Below the pieces are notes generated by a model. It was not told where the DNA came from and made no database searches. It worked only from the letters and a program-made list of their open reading frames with translations. Of a stretch of DNA of 39,707 nt, positions 22,569-30,429 are shown in pieces; the stretch's first letter is position 1, and every line of letters begins with the position of its first letter. The translations under genes and the position numbers were made by a program. Source of the stretch: an uncultured Burkholderiales bacterium (GTDB taxonomy: Bacteria; Pseudomonadota; Gammaproteobacteria; Burkholderiales; Burkholderiaceae); NCBI GenBank assembly GCA_946480465.1, contig CAMLJY010000057.1:1-39707 (forward strand), in the 5' to 3' direction.

Positions 22569-23645
22569 TCAGAAGGCCATGCGCAGGCCGGCCTGGAGCA
22601 CGCGCTTCTGGCTGATGTATTCCTTCAGCTCCCCGGTGGCGAGCGAGGCGCCGGCATACAGGAAGGTGTTCTTCGAAAGCGCATAACGTGCGCCAAGAGC
22701 GGCCTTACCCAGGCTCGCGCCGGCGCCCGCGGCATTGGCGTACTTCATGCGGGTGTAGTTGGCGCCCAGGGTGGTGAGGCCGACGGGTACCTCGACGCCG
22801 AGGGTATAGCCATCGAGCCGGTCCATGGTGAAGGTTCGCGGCCCGGTGACCACGAGGTTCGAAACGCCCACGGCCGCGCCGTTGCCGCTGTTCAAGGCCA
22901 GGTCACGGTTGCGCTGAAAGCCGCCCAGCAGCTTCACGGCACCGAAGTTGTGATTGGCGGTGACGGTCAGCGAGTTGTTGGTGTCCGCGCCGCCGATGCG
23001 CGCCTTGTTCCACTCGTAGGCCACGCCGACGAAGCTTCCGCCTCCCGCATAGGTGATGCGCGCGCCGTGGAACCGGTCGGCCGTGTTCTCGCCGGGGGCC
23101 CACTGTCCGGCCAGCGTCATGCCGCCCCAGCTGGGCGTCTGGTACTGGATGGTGTTGTCGGCGCGCGGGGCGTTCAGCCACATCGGCAGGGCGCGACCGA
23201 CGTTGGTGACGCCGGTTGTCGGGTTGTTGACCAAGGCATTGCCGAAGGGGTTGCCCTGGCCGACGACCGAGTCGCTGAGGATGTATTGCCGGCCCAGCCG
23301 CACTTCGCCCATGGCGGCCGTGCCGAGTCCGATGAATGCCTGGCGGCCAAAGCCGCGGCCACCCTGGCCCAGGTTGCCGGTGTCGGCCAGCACGCCGGAC
23401 TCGATCACCACCGCCGCCTTCAGGCCGCCGCCCAGGTCCTCGTTGGCGCGGATGCCCCAGCGCGACCCGTTGAGCCCGTTGGTGTGGCCGTCGTTCATGG
23501 CCGTCAGGCCGGCGCCGCTGCTGCGGCTGCCCGGGGAATAGCGCGACAGGTTCAGGTCGACGAGGCCGAACAGCGTGACGTTCGACTGTGCCTGCGCCGA
23601 AGCGGCGGCGATGAGCAGGGCGGCGATCAGAGAAAGCTTCTTCAT
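22569..23645 (-). CDS. Gram-negative general porin
   Basis: 358 residues from ATG 23645 with GGAGACTCC upstream. Signal peptide MKKLSLIAALLIAAASAQAQ, then the beta-strand pattern of Burkholderiales trimeric porins: SNVTLFGLVDLNLSRYS, GLNGSRWGIRANEDLGGGLKAAVVIESGVL, FGRQAFIGLGTAAMGEVRLGRQYILSDS, and the closing strand VLQAGLRMAF with terminal Phe. It sits inside the proposed quinate/shikimate cluster between the dehydroquinase and the dehydratase, so it likely serves outer-membrane entry of the aromatic-precursor substrate. Porins of this kind are often paired with catabolic genes. Specificity cannot be read from the sequence. Confidence 0.93.
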   Translation of the reverse strand: MKKLSLIAALLIAAASAQAQSNVTLFGLVDLNLSRYSPGSRSSGAGLTAMNDGHTNGLNGSRWGIRANEDLGGGLKAAVVIESGVLADTGNLGQGGRGFGRQAFIGLGTAAMGEVRLGRQYILSDSVVGQGNPFGNALVNNPTTGVTNVGRALPMWLNAPRADNTIQYQTPSWGGMTLAGQWAPGENTADRFHGARITYAGGGSFVGVAYEWNKARIGGADTNNSLTVTANHNFGAVKLLGGFQRNRDLALNSGNGAAVGVSNLVVTGPRTFTMDRLDGYTLGVEVPVGLTTLGANYTRMKYANAAGAGASLGKAALGARYALSKNTFLYAGASLATGELKEYISQKRVLQAGLRMAF

Positions 23646-23714
23646 GGAGTCTCCTTGTTGGCGAACGGTGGGTGAAAGGGCAGGGCGACCCGGGTCGCCG
23701 GCCGACCGCTGCGG

Positions 23715-24173
23715 TCAGCCCGGACGGGTCTGGAGGGTCTGCCGGGCGGCGGCAACGGCCGCGCGCAGCCCGAGCAGGTAGCTGTCGACGCCAAAGCCGC
23801 AGACCTGCCCGCGCACGACTTCGGATAACACGGAATGACGGCGGAAGGCCTCGCGCGCATGCACGTTCGACATGTGCACCTCGACGACGGGCGCGTGCAG
23901 GATGGCCAGCGCATCGCGGATGGCGTGGCTGTAGTGGGTCCAGGCGCCGGCGTTGATTACCACGGCGTCCACCCGATCGCGGTGGGCGCGGTGGATGCGT
24001 TCGCACATCGCACCTTCGAAGTTGGTCTGGAAGCAGTCCACCGCCACCCCGAGGTCGGCGGCGAGCGCGCGCAGGCGCTCGTCGACCTGCGCCAGCGTCA
24101 GCGAACCGTAGTGGACCGGATCGCGCTGGCCGAACATGTCGAGGTTGACGCCGTGAAGGACGAGGAAGCTCAT
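23715..24173 (-). CDS. aroQ: Type II 3-dehydroquinate dehydratase
   Basis: 152 residues from ATG 24173, whose ATGA overlaps the stop of the upstream Gfo/Idh gene (24170-24173), implying translational coupling. The active-site set is present: Asn10 (LHGVNLDMFGQRDP), Arg17 and Tyr22 in the lid loop, NFEGAMCERIHRA, DAVVINAGAWTHYSHAIRDAL and VVEVHMSNVHAREAFRRHS (His). Type II enzymes convert 3-dehydroquinate to 3-dehydroshikimate; the location in a catabolic cluster argues for a quinate-degradation role (QuiB-like) rather than biosynthesis. The N-terminal motif GVNLDMFGQRDP differs from the more common GPNLNMLGxREP but keeps the key residues. Length normal. Confidence 0.92.
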   Translation of the reverse strand: MSFLVLHGVNLDMFGQRDPVHYGSLTLAQVDERLRALAADLGVAVDCFQTNFEGAMCERIHRAHRDRVDAVVINAGAWTHYSHAIRDALAILHAPVVEVHMSNVHAREAFRRHSVLSEVVRGQVCGFGVDSYLLGLRAAVAAARQTLQTRPG

Positions 24174-25252
24174 GCCGGGCTCCCGGAGGCCGCGGGTGGG
24201 GACGGCGGCAGCTCGATCACCTGCCCGGTGCGCGCCGCTTCGGCAATGGCTTCGGTGATGCGCAGGTTCAGCAGGCCGTCGCGCGCGGAAACCAGCGGCG
24301 CGCTGGTGCCACGCACCACCTCGCCGAAGTGCTCGAGCTGATGCTTGATCGGGTCGTCGCGCACCACCCCGACGACACCCTCTTCGAAGGGCTTCCACCA
24401 GGACCGGTCGTCGTCGCGCGGGTAGGTCCGGAGTCGCATCGTCGGCACCGACAGGCTGCCGTGCGTGCCGGCGATGACGTAGCAGTCCTCGTCCTCGAAG
24501 CTGGGGTAGGCCTTGTTCTCCTGGGAGGTCTGCTCCCAGCTGCGCGGACAGGCCGCGCTGTCGGACAGCATGAAGCTGCCCAGTGCGCCGGAGGCGAACC
24601 GCAGGCTTATGGCGACCGTGTCTTCCACCGGCAGTCCGCGCGCCGCATGCGAGGCGATGGCCTGCACCGACACGATCTCACCGCACAGCAGGCGCAGGTT
24701 GTGCACCTCGTGGATCATGTTGAGCAGGATCGGGCCGCCACCCGGTTCGCGGCGCCAGGGCGCCTCGTCGAAGTAGTGGTCGGGCTTGAGGAAGGTCGCG
24801 CTGCCCATCACGGCCACCAGCCGGCCCAGCGCGCCGGATGCCACCACCTGGCGCGCCTTCGCCATGATGGGGCTGTGGGCTCGGTGGTGGCCGATCAGCA
24901 CGCGCGCGCCGCGCGCCTCGGCCGCCTCCACCAGCCGCTCGCCTTCGGCCACCGACGTGGCAATGGGCTTTTCGAGCAGGATGGGCACGCCGGCTTCGAT
25001 GCACATCAGGCCCTGCGCCAAGTGCAGCTGGTTCGGAGTGGCGAGGATGACGCCATCGGGCCGGTCGCGCTCGAACAGCTCTTCCAGCGACCGGTACAGC
25101 GGCACTTCCGCCTTGGCGGCAACCGACTTGGCGGCGGGGGAGACATCGACGATGGCGCTCAGCTGGCAGCTCCGGCTGGCCAGCGCCACGCCGATGTGGG
25201 CCAGGCCGATGTAGCCGGCGCCGGCTACGGCGATGCGGGTCTTGCGTGTCAT
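24170..25252 (-). CDS. Gfo/Idh/MocA-family NAD(P)-dependent oxidoreductase
   Basis: 360 residues from ATG 25252. N-terminal Rossmann fold with AVAGAGYIGLAHIGVALASR, then the family EKP motif in GVPILLEKPIATSVAEGERLVEAAE, and a substrate domain containing GGGPILLNMIHEVHNLRLLCGE, whose first histidine aligns with the catalytic histidine of the family. It oxidises a hydroxyl of a sugar or cyclitol. In this cluster no PQQ quinate dehydrogenase and no AroE/SDR-type shikimate dehydrogenase is present, so this enzyme is the candidate for quinate or shikimate oxidation (inference). Its stop overlaps the aroQ start, and the TRAP binding-protein gene is 89 bp upstream. Confidence 0.9.
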   Translation of the reverse strand: MTRKTRIAVAGAGYIGLAHIGVALASRSCQLSAIVDVSPAAKSVAAKAEVPLYRSLEELFERDRPDGVILATPNQLHLAQGLMCIEAGVPILLEKPIATSVAEGERLVEAAEARGARVLIGHHRAHSPIMAKARQVVASGALGRLVAVMGSATFLKPDHYFDEAPWRREPGGGPILLNMIHEVHNLRLLCGEIVSVQAIASHAARGLPVEDTVAISLRFASGALGSFMLSDSAACPRSWEQTSQENKAYPSFEDEDCYVIAGTHGSLSVPTMRLRTYPRDDDRSWWKPFEEGVVGVVRDDPIKHQLEHFGEVVRGTSAPLVSARDGLLNLRITEAIAEAARTGQVIELPPSPPAASGSPA

Positions 25253-25341
25253 GGATGGAGCGGGCGTTGTCGTTGAGGCATGGCTCCGCCCGGCGCGTGC
25301 CGCGGTCGCAGCCGCGCGCGGGGAAGCGATGGGCGAAAGGC

Positions 25342-26349
25342 TTACTTCGTTCGCAGCTTGGCCAGTTCGGCCAGCAGCTCGTTCATCGTGTCGCTGATCT
25401 CGCGGCCGAACTTGTTGATCACCGGCTTCACCTTGTTGCGGACCTTGGCGATCTCCTCCGGCGGCAGCTCGGTCACCTGCATGCCGCCCTTCTTCAGCGC
25501 ATCCAGCGCTGCGCCGGCCTGTTCGCGCGACAGCTGCCTCTGATAACGGCCAGCTTCAGCGGCCGAGTCCTCGATGATCTTGCGCTCCGCAGCGGAGAGC
25601 GAGTCCCAGACCTTCTTGCTGAAGATCACCGACTGCGGGTTGTATTGGTGGTTGGTCAGCACGAGGTGCTTCTGCACCTCGTTGAACTTGTTGGCGTGGA
25701 TCACCGTCAGGGGATTCTCCTGGCCGTCGATGGCCTTCTGTTCCAGCGCGGCGTAGACCTCGGGGAAGGGCATCGGCGTGGGATTGGCGCCCAGCGCCGT
25801 CACCCAGTCGACATTGATCGGATTGGGAATGACGCGCAGCTTCAGCCCCGCGATGTCGTCCGCCTTGTTGATGGGCCGGCGTCCATTGGTGATGTTCCGA
25901 AAGCCCAGTTCCCAGTAAGCCAGCCCGACGATGCCCTTGTCAGCGAGCTTGGCGTGCAGCTTCCTGCCGAAAGGCCCGTCCACGACGGCGTCGACCTCTT
26001 TCGGGTTGTCGAACATGAAGGGAAAGTCGAAGATGGCGAACTCCTTGGCCTGCGAGGCCAGGATGCCCGAATTGCCGACGTGCATCTCGACCGTGCCGGC
26101 CTGAAGCAGTGCCGTGATCGCCTGGTCGCTGCCCAGCACCCCTCCGGGAAAGACGTTCACCTTGATCTTGCCGCCGCTTTTCGCGGCAATGAGCTCGGCC
26201 ATCTTCTCGATGCCCATCGCGATCGGGTGCCCCTTGGGATTCAGCGTGGAAGCCTTGAGCGTGCGCTCCTTGATGTCCTGCGCGAACGACACGTTGATGG
26301 CACCCAGTACCGCCGTGGCGGCCAGGAACTTGAGGAATGAACGCTTCAT
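25342..26349 (-). CDS. dctP: TRAP transporter periplasmic binding protein (DctP family)
   Basis: 335 residues from ATG 26349. Signal peptide MKRSFLKFLAATAVLGAINVSFAQ, then the DctP fold: TLKASTLNPKGHPIAMGIEKMAELIAAKSGGKIKVNVFPGGVLGSDQAITALLQAGTVEMHVG, FEIFDFPFMF-like AIFDFPFMFDNP, and the conserved ligand-binding segment DIAGLKLRVIPNPINVDWVTALGANPTPMPFPEVYAALEQKAIDGQENPL with the arginine that binds the substrate carboxylate. It delivers a carboxylate ligand to the DctQM permease in the inner membrane. Given the genes downstream, quinate or shikimate is the expected ligand (inference). Third gene of the proposed operon. Confidence 0.95.
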   Translation of the reverse strand: MKRSFLKFLAATAVLGAINVSFAQDIKERTLKASTLNPKGHPIAMGIEKMAELIAAKSGGKIKVNVFPGGVLGSDQAITALLQAGTVEMHVGNSGILASQAKEFAIFDFPFMFDNPKEVDAVVDGPFGRKLHAKLADKGIVGLAYWELGFRNITNGRRPINKADDIAGLKLRVIPNPINVDWVTALGANPTPMPFPEVYAALEQKAIDGQENPLTVIHANKFNEVQKHLVLTNHQYNPQSVIFSKKVWDSLSAAERKIIEDSAAEAGRYQRQLSREQAGAALDALKKGGMQVTELPPEEIAKVRNKVKPVINKFGREISDTMNELLAELAKLRTK

Positions 26350-26411
26350 GGTTGTCTCCGACTGTCAGAGCTTGGGGAAGGAACTGCAGCGCTGGCCAAC
26401 TGCCGGCCGCG

Positions 26412-27692
26412 TTAGGCCTGGAACCAACGGGCCGGCACCAGTACCAGTGCCGGAAAGAAAACGAGCAGGAACATCACGGCGAACTGGGCCGTCATGAAGG
26501 GAAGCACGCCCCGCGTGACCTCGTCGAGCTTCATGCGCCCGATCCCGGCCACGACGTTGAGCACAGTTCCCACGGGCGGCGTGACCAGCCCGATGGCGTT
26601 GTTCATGATGAAGAGGACACCGAAATAGACGGGGTCGATGCCGGCGGCCTTGACGACGGGCATCAGCACCGGCGTCATGATCAGAATGGTCGGCGTCATG
26701 TCCATGGCCGTGCCGACGGCCATGACGAGCAGCATGATGGCCAGCAGCAGCAGCGTCGGGCTGCCGATCAGCGGCTCGAGCAGGCTGATCATCTGGTTCG
26801 GGATGTTGGCGACCGTGATCAACCAGGCGCTGACCATCGCGGCGGCCACCAGCAGCATGATCACCGCGGTCGTCTTGGCTGCGTCGACGAAGCAGTTGAA
26901 CAGCTGGCGCAGGTTCAGCTCCCGGTAGACGACCGAGGAGACCAGCGTGGCATAGACGGCGGCGACCACCGCCGCTTCAGTGGGCGTGAAGACACCGAAC
27001 TTCAGGCCCACCAGCACGATGACCGGCAGTACCAATGCCCAGGTGGAATCGCGCAGGGCCTTCAGCCGTTCAGACCGGGTCGCGCTGGGCGGAGGCTGGA
27101 CGTTCTCCTTCTTCGACACCAAATACCAGGCAAAGGCGATGGCCGCGCCCATCAGCAGTCCGGGCACGATGCCGGCCAGGAAGAGCTTGCTGATCGACAC
27201 GTTCGCCGCGACGCCGAAGATGACGAAGCCGATCGACGGAGGGATGATGGGGGCGATGATCCCGGCCGAGGCGATCAGGCCGCCGGCGCGGGCCTTGTCG
27301 TGGCCTGCCTTCACCATCATGGGCAACAACAGCGCAGCCAGTGCGGCGGTATCGGCCACGGCCGATCCCGACAGTGCGGCCAGGAGGCAGGCGGCGACGA
27401 TGGCGACGAAGCCGAGTCCACCGCGGCGGTGCCCGACCAGGGCGAGTGCCAGCTTGACGATGCGCCGGCTCAGGCCACCGGTGTTCATGATCTCTCCCGC
27501 CAGCATGAAGAAGGGCACGGCCGGCAGGGGAAAGCTGTTGGCGCCTTCGATGACGTTCTGCGACAGGATCTGCGCGTCGAAGAGGTCGAGGTGCCACATC
27601 AGCGCCACGCCGGATACCAGCAGCGAATAGGCGATTGGAATGCCCAGCGCCATGGCGCCGAGCAGTGAAAGCAGAAAGATGAAGATGGTCAT
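26412..27692 (-). CDS. dctM: TRAP transporter large permease (DctM family)
   Basis: 426 residues from ATG 27692, preceded by an AGGAG ribosome site seven bases upstream; an in-frame TTG at 27713 would overlap dctQ and was rejected. About 11-13 hydrophobic helices with family motifs: FPLPAVPFFMLAGEIMNTGGLSRRIVKLALALVGHRRGGLG, GSAVADTAALAALLLPMMVKAGHDKARAGGLIASAGIIAPIIPPSIGFVIFG, MDMTPTILIMTPVLMPVVKAAGIDPVYFGVLFIMNNAIGLVTPPVGTVLNV. It is the sodium-coupled transport subunit. It follows dctQ by 17 bases and precedes dctP by 62 bases. Confidence 0.95.
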   Translation of the reverse strand: MTIFIFLLSLLGAMALGIPIAYSLLVSGVALMWHLDLFDAQILSQNVIEGANSFPLPAVPFFMLAGEIMNTGGLSRRIVKLALALVGHRRGGLGFVAIVAACLLAALSGSAVADTAALAALLLPMMVKAGHDKARAGGLIASAGIIAPIIPPSIGFVIFGVAANVSISKLFLAGIVPGLLMGAAIAFAWYLVSKKENVQPPPSATRSERLKALRDSTWALVLPVIVLVGLKFGVFTPTEAAVVAAVYATLVSSVVYRELNLRQLFNCFVDAAKTTAVIMLLVAAAMVSAWLITVANIPNQMISLLEPLIGSPTLLLLAIMLLVMAVGTAMDMTPTILIMTPVLMPVVKAAGIDPVYFGVLFIMNNAIGLVTPPVGTVLNVVAGIGRMKLDEVTRGVLPFMTAQFAVMFLLVFFPALVLVPARWFQA

Positions 27693-27709
27693 CGCGCGGC
27701 TCCTGGCCC

Positions 27710-28294
27710 TCAATGGCGAAACACCGTCGAATGCGGGCCTTGCCCGATCGGCGGAATGCTTTCCACGTGGCGCTGCTCCAGCACTGCCAGGTCTTCCGAT
27801 TCCCTGACGATCACCAGTTCGTCATCACTGACCCGGTTCATCACGGTTCGCACCAGGTCGGTGGCCAGGATGACGCCGGCCGAGACCGCGAAGACGAGGC
27901 CGGCCGCATAGAAGACCGCGACCGGAACGCCCGTGACGGGCGCATGCACGTCGAGATTGGTCAAGGTCTGCTCGAAGCTGCCGCGCAAGAGCAGCCAGGT
28001 GATGAAGAGCATCGTCAGCTGGCCGATGGCCAGGCAGGCGCGGCGGCCATTCCGGCCGAGGCGCGAGACGAGCAGGTCAGTGCCCAGGTGGGCATGCTCG
28101 CGCAGCGCAACGATGCCGCCGAGGAAGGTCAGCCAGACGAACAGCCAGCGCGACACTTCCTCGGACACCGTGATCCCTGAATTGAAGCCATAGCGGAGCA
28201 CGACATTGCCGAATACCAGGACCACCATCACGGCGAGGGCGGCGGCAATCGCCCATTCCAGCAGCCGGCAGTAGCCGTCGATGATTCGACCCAT
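27710..28294 (-). CDS. dctQ: TRAP transporter small permease (DctQ family)
   Basis: 194 residues from ATG 28294. Four hydrophobic helices in the DctQ pattern: LEWAIAAALAVMVVLVFGNVVLRYGFNSG, VSEEVSRWLFVWLTFLGGIVALREHAHLGTDLLV (the E-E-x-x-R-W-L and RE-H-x-x-D signature), CLAIGQLTMLFITWLLLRG and PVAVFYAAGLVFAVSAGVILATDL. It pairs with DctM in the membrane. The C-terminal tail (DDELVIVRESEDLAVLEQRHVESIPPIGQG) is a hydrophilic extension after the last helix. First gene of the minus-strand cluster, divergent from a LysR gene with 107 bp between starts. Confidence 0.93.
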   Translation of the reverse strand: MGRIIDGYCRLLEWAIAAALAVMVVLVFGNVVLRYGFNSGITVSEEVSRWLFVWLTFLGGIVALREHAHLGTDLLVSRLGRNGRRACLAIGQLTMLFITWLLLRGSFEQTLTNLDVHAPVTGVPVAVFYAAGLVFAVSAGVILATDLVRTVMNRVSDDELVIVRESEDLAVLEQRHVESIPPIGQGPHSTVFRH

Positions 28295-28361
28295 GTTGTC
28301 TCCGCTCTTGTTTGCAGACGCGAGAAATGATTACTGACAACCTTTCGGCCTGCAATGAGAC

Positions 28362-28383
28362 GGAAACGCGATTCACAATTTCC
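28362..28383. promoter_or_regulatory. Inverted repeat in the dctQ/LysR divergent promoter
   Basis: GGAAA (28362-28366) and TTTCC (28379-28383) flank a 12-bp centre in the 107-bp space between dctQ (start 28294) and the LysR gene (start 28402). Short dyads of this kind are typical LysR operators, but five-base arms are weak evidence on their own. Confidence 0.3.
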
Positions 28384-28401
28384 AAACAGTGAAGGAAAGC
28401 C

Positions 28402-29325
28402 GTGAAGAGAGACTGGACCCTCGATCAGCTGGACGTGTTCTGCTGTGTCGCCCGGCGTTCCAGCTTCAGTGCTGCGGCGCAGGAGCTGGGCATTTCCGCG
28501 GCTTACGTCACGAAGCGCATTGCCCAGCTTGAGCGTGCAATGGGGGTGATGCTGTTCAACCGAACCACCCGCCGCGTGCACATCACGACAGAGGGGGAAA
28601 CCGCCTACACCTGGGCCCGCAAACTGCTGGAGGCGGCCGATGGCCTGCACAACGAGGTGCACGGCGGCCGCGAATCTCCCACCGGCACGCTGCGCATCAG
28701 CACGAGCATGCGGCTGGGCCGCAACCACGTTTCGCCCATCCTGTCGATGCTGGCGCGGCGCCATCCCGGCTTGGACATCTGGCTCGAGCTGGTGGACCGC
28801 CGCGTCGACCTCATCGGTGAGGGATTCGACATCGACATCCGCGTCGGCGAGGTGAGCGAGCCCCACCTCGTGGTGAACACGATCGTCGACAGCACCCGCA
28901 TCCTCGCCGCGGCCCCGGCCTACCTGCGTCGCCGCGGCCGGCCGCGCAGCCTGGCCGAAATGGCGCACCACGACTGCCTTCTGTTCCGTGACCGCGAGCA
29001 GACCTTCGGGCTGTTGCGCATGGATGGCCCGCAAGGAACGGAGTCAGTGAAAGTCACGTCCCGCATGGGCTCCAACCACAGCGATCCGGTGCGCCAATGG
29101 GCGCTGGACGGCCATGGCATCGTGCTGCTGTCGGCCTGGGACATCGCGGCCGACCTGCGTGCCGGCAAGGTCGAGCGCGTGCTGCCCCAGTACCGCCAGC
29201 CCGCGGACGTGAATGCGGTGATGCCGATGCGCAGCGGGCAGTCGCCGAAGCTGCGCACCTGCGTCGACTTCCTTCGCCGCCATCTCTCCACGGGCCCCTA
29301 CCGGCTCGACACCACGGTCGAATGA
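28402..29325 (+). CDS. LysR-family regulator, probable regulator of the TRAP/quinate cluster
   Basis: 307 residues from GTG 28402 (AAGGA six bases upstream). Helix-turn-helix FSAAAQELGISAAYVTKRIAQLERAMGVMLFNRTTRRVHITTEGE, effector domain with GTLRISTSMRLGRNHVSPILSMLARRHPGLDIWLELVDRRVDLIGEGFDIDIRVGEV, of the DmlR/CrgA-like subgroup. It is divergent from dctQ over 107 bp, the standard arrangement in which a LysR protein controls the adjoining catabolic operon and itself. The likely effector is the transported substrate or an intermediate such as dehydroshikimate (inference). Confidence 0.92.
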   Translation: MKRDWTLDQLDVFCCVARRSSFSAAAQELGISAAYVTKRIAQLERAMGVMLFNRTTRRVHITTEGETAYTWARKLLEAADGLHNEVHGGRESPTGTLRISTSMRLGRNHVSPILSMLARRHPGLDIWLELVDRRVDLIGEGFDIDIRVGEVSEPHLVVNTIVDSTRILAAAPAYLRRRGRPRSLAEMAHHDCLLFRDREQTFGLLRMDGPQGTESVKVTSRMGSNHSDPVRQWALDGHGIVLLSAWDIAADLRAGKVERVLPQYRQPADVNAVMPMRSGQSPKLRTCVDFLRRHLSTGPYRLDTTVE

Positions 29326-29394
29326 GTTGGGGCCGGGCAGGCCTGCGGTCGAATCGCAGGGCGCGCGTCGAACGCGGGCCGCGCGCGCCCGCCT

Positions 29395-30153
29395 TCACAC
29401 CAGATCGCGCAGCGCCTGGGCGGTTTCCTGCAACGTGGGCAGCATGCGTTCGACGACCTGGCCCACCGTCTGGGCGTGGATCTGCAGGGTCGAGCCGACC
29501 GCGCCTCTGCATTCGCCCTTGCGGTCCTTCAGCGGTACGGCCAGTCCGCGCAATCCCAGGTCGAGCTGCTGGTCCGAGACCCAGTAGCCCGCCGCGCGGG
29601 CGGAGCGGACCAGTTCGAGGAACAGGCCTGCATCGGTGATCGTGTACGGCGTGTAGCGCGAGAAGTGGTGTTCGGCGACCCACTGCTGAACCGCCTCGTC
29701 CGGCCAGGTGGACAGGATGACGATGCCCGGCGCCACCGTGTGGGCCGGCGCTCGGGCGCCTGGATTGAAGCCGATGGACACGAGGCGCGGACTGCTGCTG
29801 CGCGCCACGTAGACCACCTCGTGGCCGTCCAGCACGCTGACGTTGCAGGTCTCCCCGGTGGCGCTGGATGCCCGCTGTATGAATGGCTGCACCAGCCGCG
29901 GCAGGCGCGCCGCGCTGAGGTAGCTGTGGCCCAGCCGCAGCACCCGCGGCATCAGCCAGAAATGCCGCCCGTCCGTGGCGGCGTAGCCGAAGTGGCACAG
30001 GGTGAGCAGGTAGCGCCGCGCGGCCGTGCGGGTGATGCCTGCGGCGGTGGCGACCTCGCTCGGCGTGAGGCGCGCATGCTCTTCGTCGAACGCTTCGATG
30101 ACCCGCAGGCCTTTGCCGAGTCCTTCGATCAGGTCCTTGCGGTCGATCGCCAC
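29395..30153 (-). CDS. IclR-family transcriptional regulator (PcaR/PobR-like group)
   Basis: 252 residues from GTG 30153 (VAIDRKDLIEGLGKGLRVIEAFDEEHARLTPSEVA); a TTG at 30234 would add 27 residues that do not look like the family. N-terminal winged helix ARLTPSEVATAAGITRTAARRYLLTLCHFGYAATDGRHFWLMPRVLRLGHSYL, then the ligand domain with GETCNVSVLDGHEVVYVARSSSPRLVSIGFNPGARAPAHTVAPGIVILS. The opening KGLRVIEAF and the RRYLLTL...GY motif are shared with regulators of protocatechuate and 4-hydroxybenzoate catabolism, which fits the dehydroshikimate-to-protocatechuate route next door. It is convergent with the LysR gene and divergent from the binding-protein gene at 30430. Confidence 0.85.
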   Translation of the reverse strand: MAIDRKDLIEGLGKGLRVIEAFDEEHARLTPSEVATAAGITRTAARRYLLTLCHFGYAATDGRHFWLMPRVLRLGHSYLSAARLPRLVQPFIQRASSATGETCNVSVLDGHEVVYVARSSSPRLVSIGFNPGARAPAHTVAPGIVILSTWPDEAVQQWVAEHHFSRYTPYTITDAGLFLELVRSARAAGYWVSDQQLDLGLRGLAVPLKDRKGECRGAVGSTLQIHAQTVGQVVERMLPTLQETAQALRDLV

Positions 30154-30429
30154 GGGTATCGCGTCCAAGGCCCCACTCCTCGCCCCGAGTTGATGAACCG
30201 GGGAAAACCCGCAATTCGAATGATGATAGCCCAAGGTGCGCGATTAGCGCGCACTTCTTCGATCCTCTGCTTGCGGCGCGTCGCGCGCCATGCCTAAGCT
30301 GCTTCCATGCCATTTCATTCGACGGATCGAGATCGTGAATGGCCGCAATTGCCGATTACCGATTGCCGACTGCGGGATGGAAACAGGTGCATGGACGCGT
30401 ATGCAACGAGTTATACAAGGAGCAAAGAC

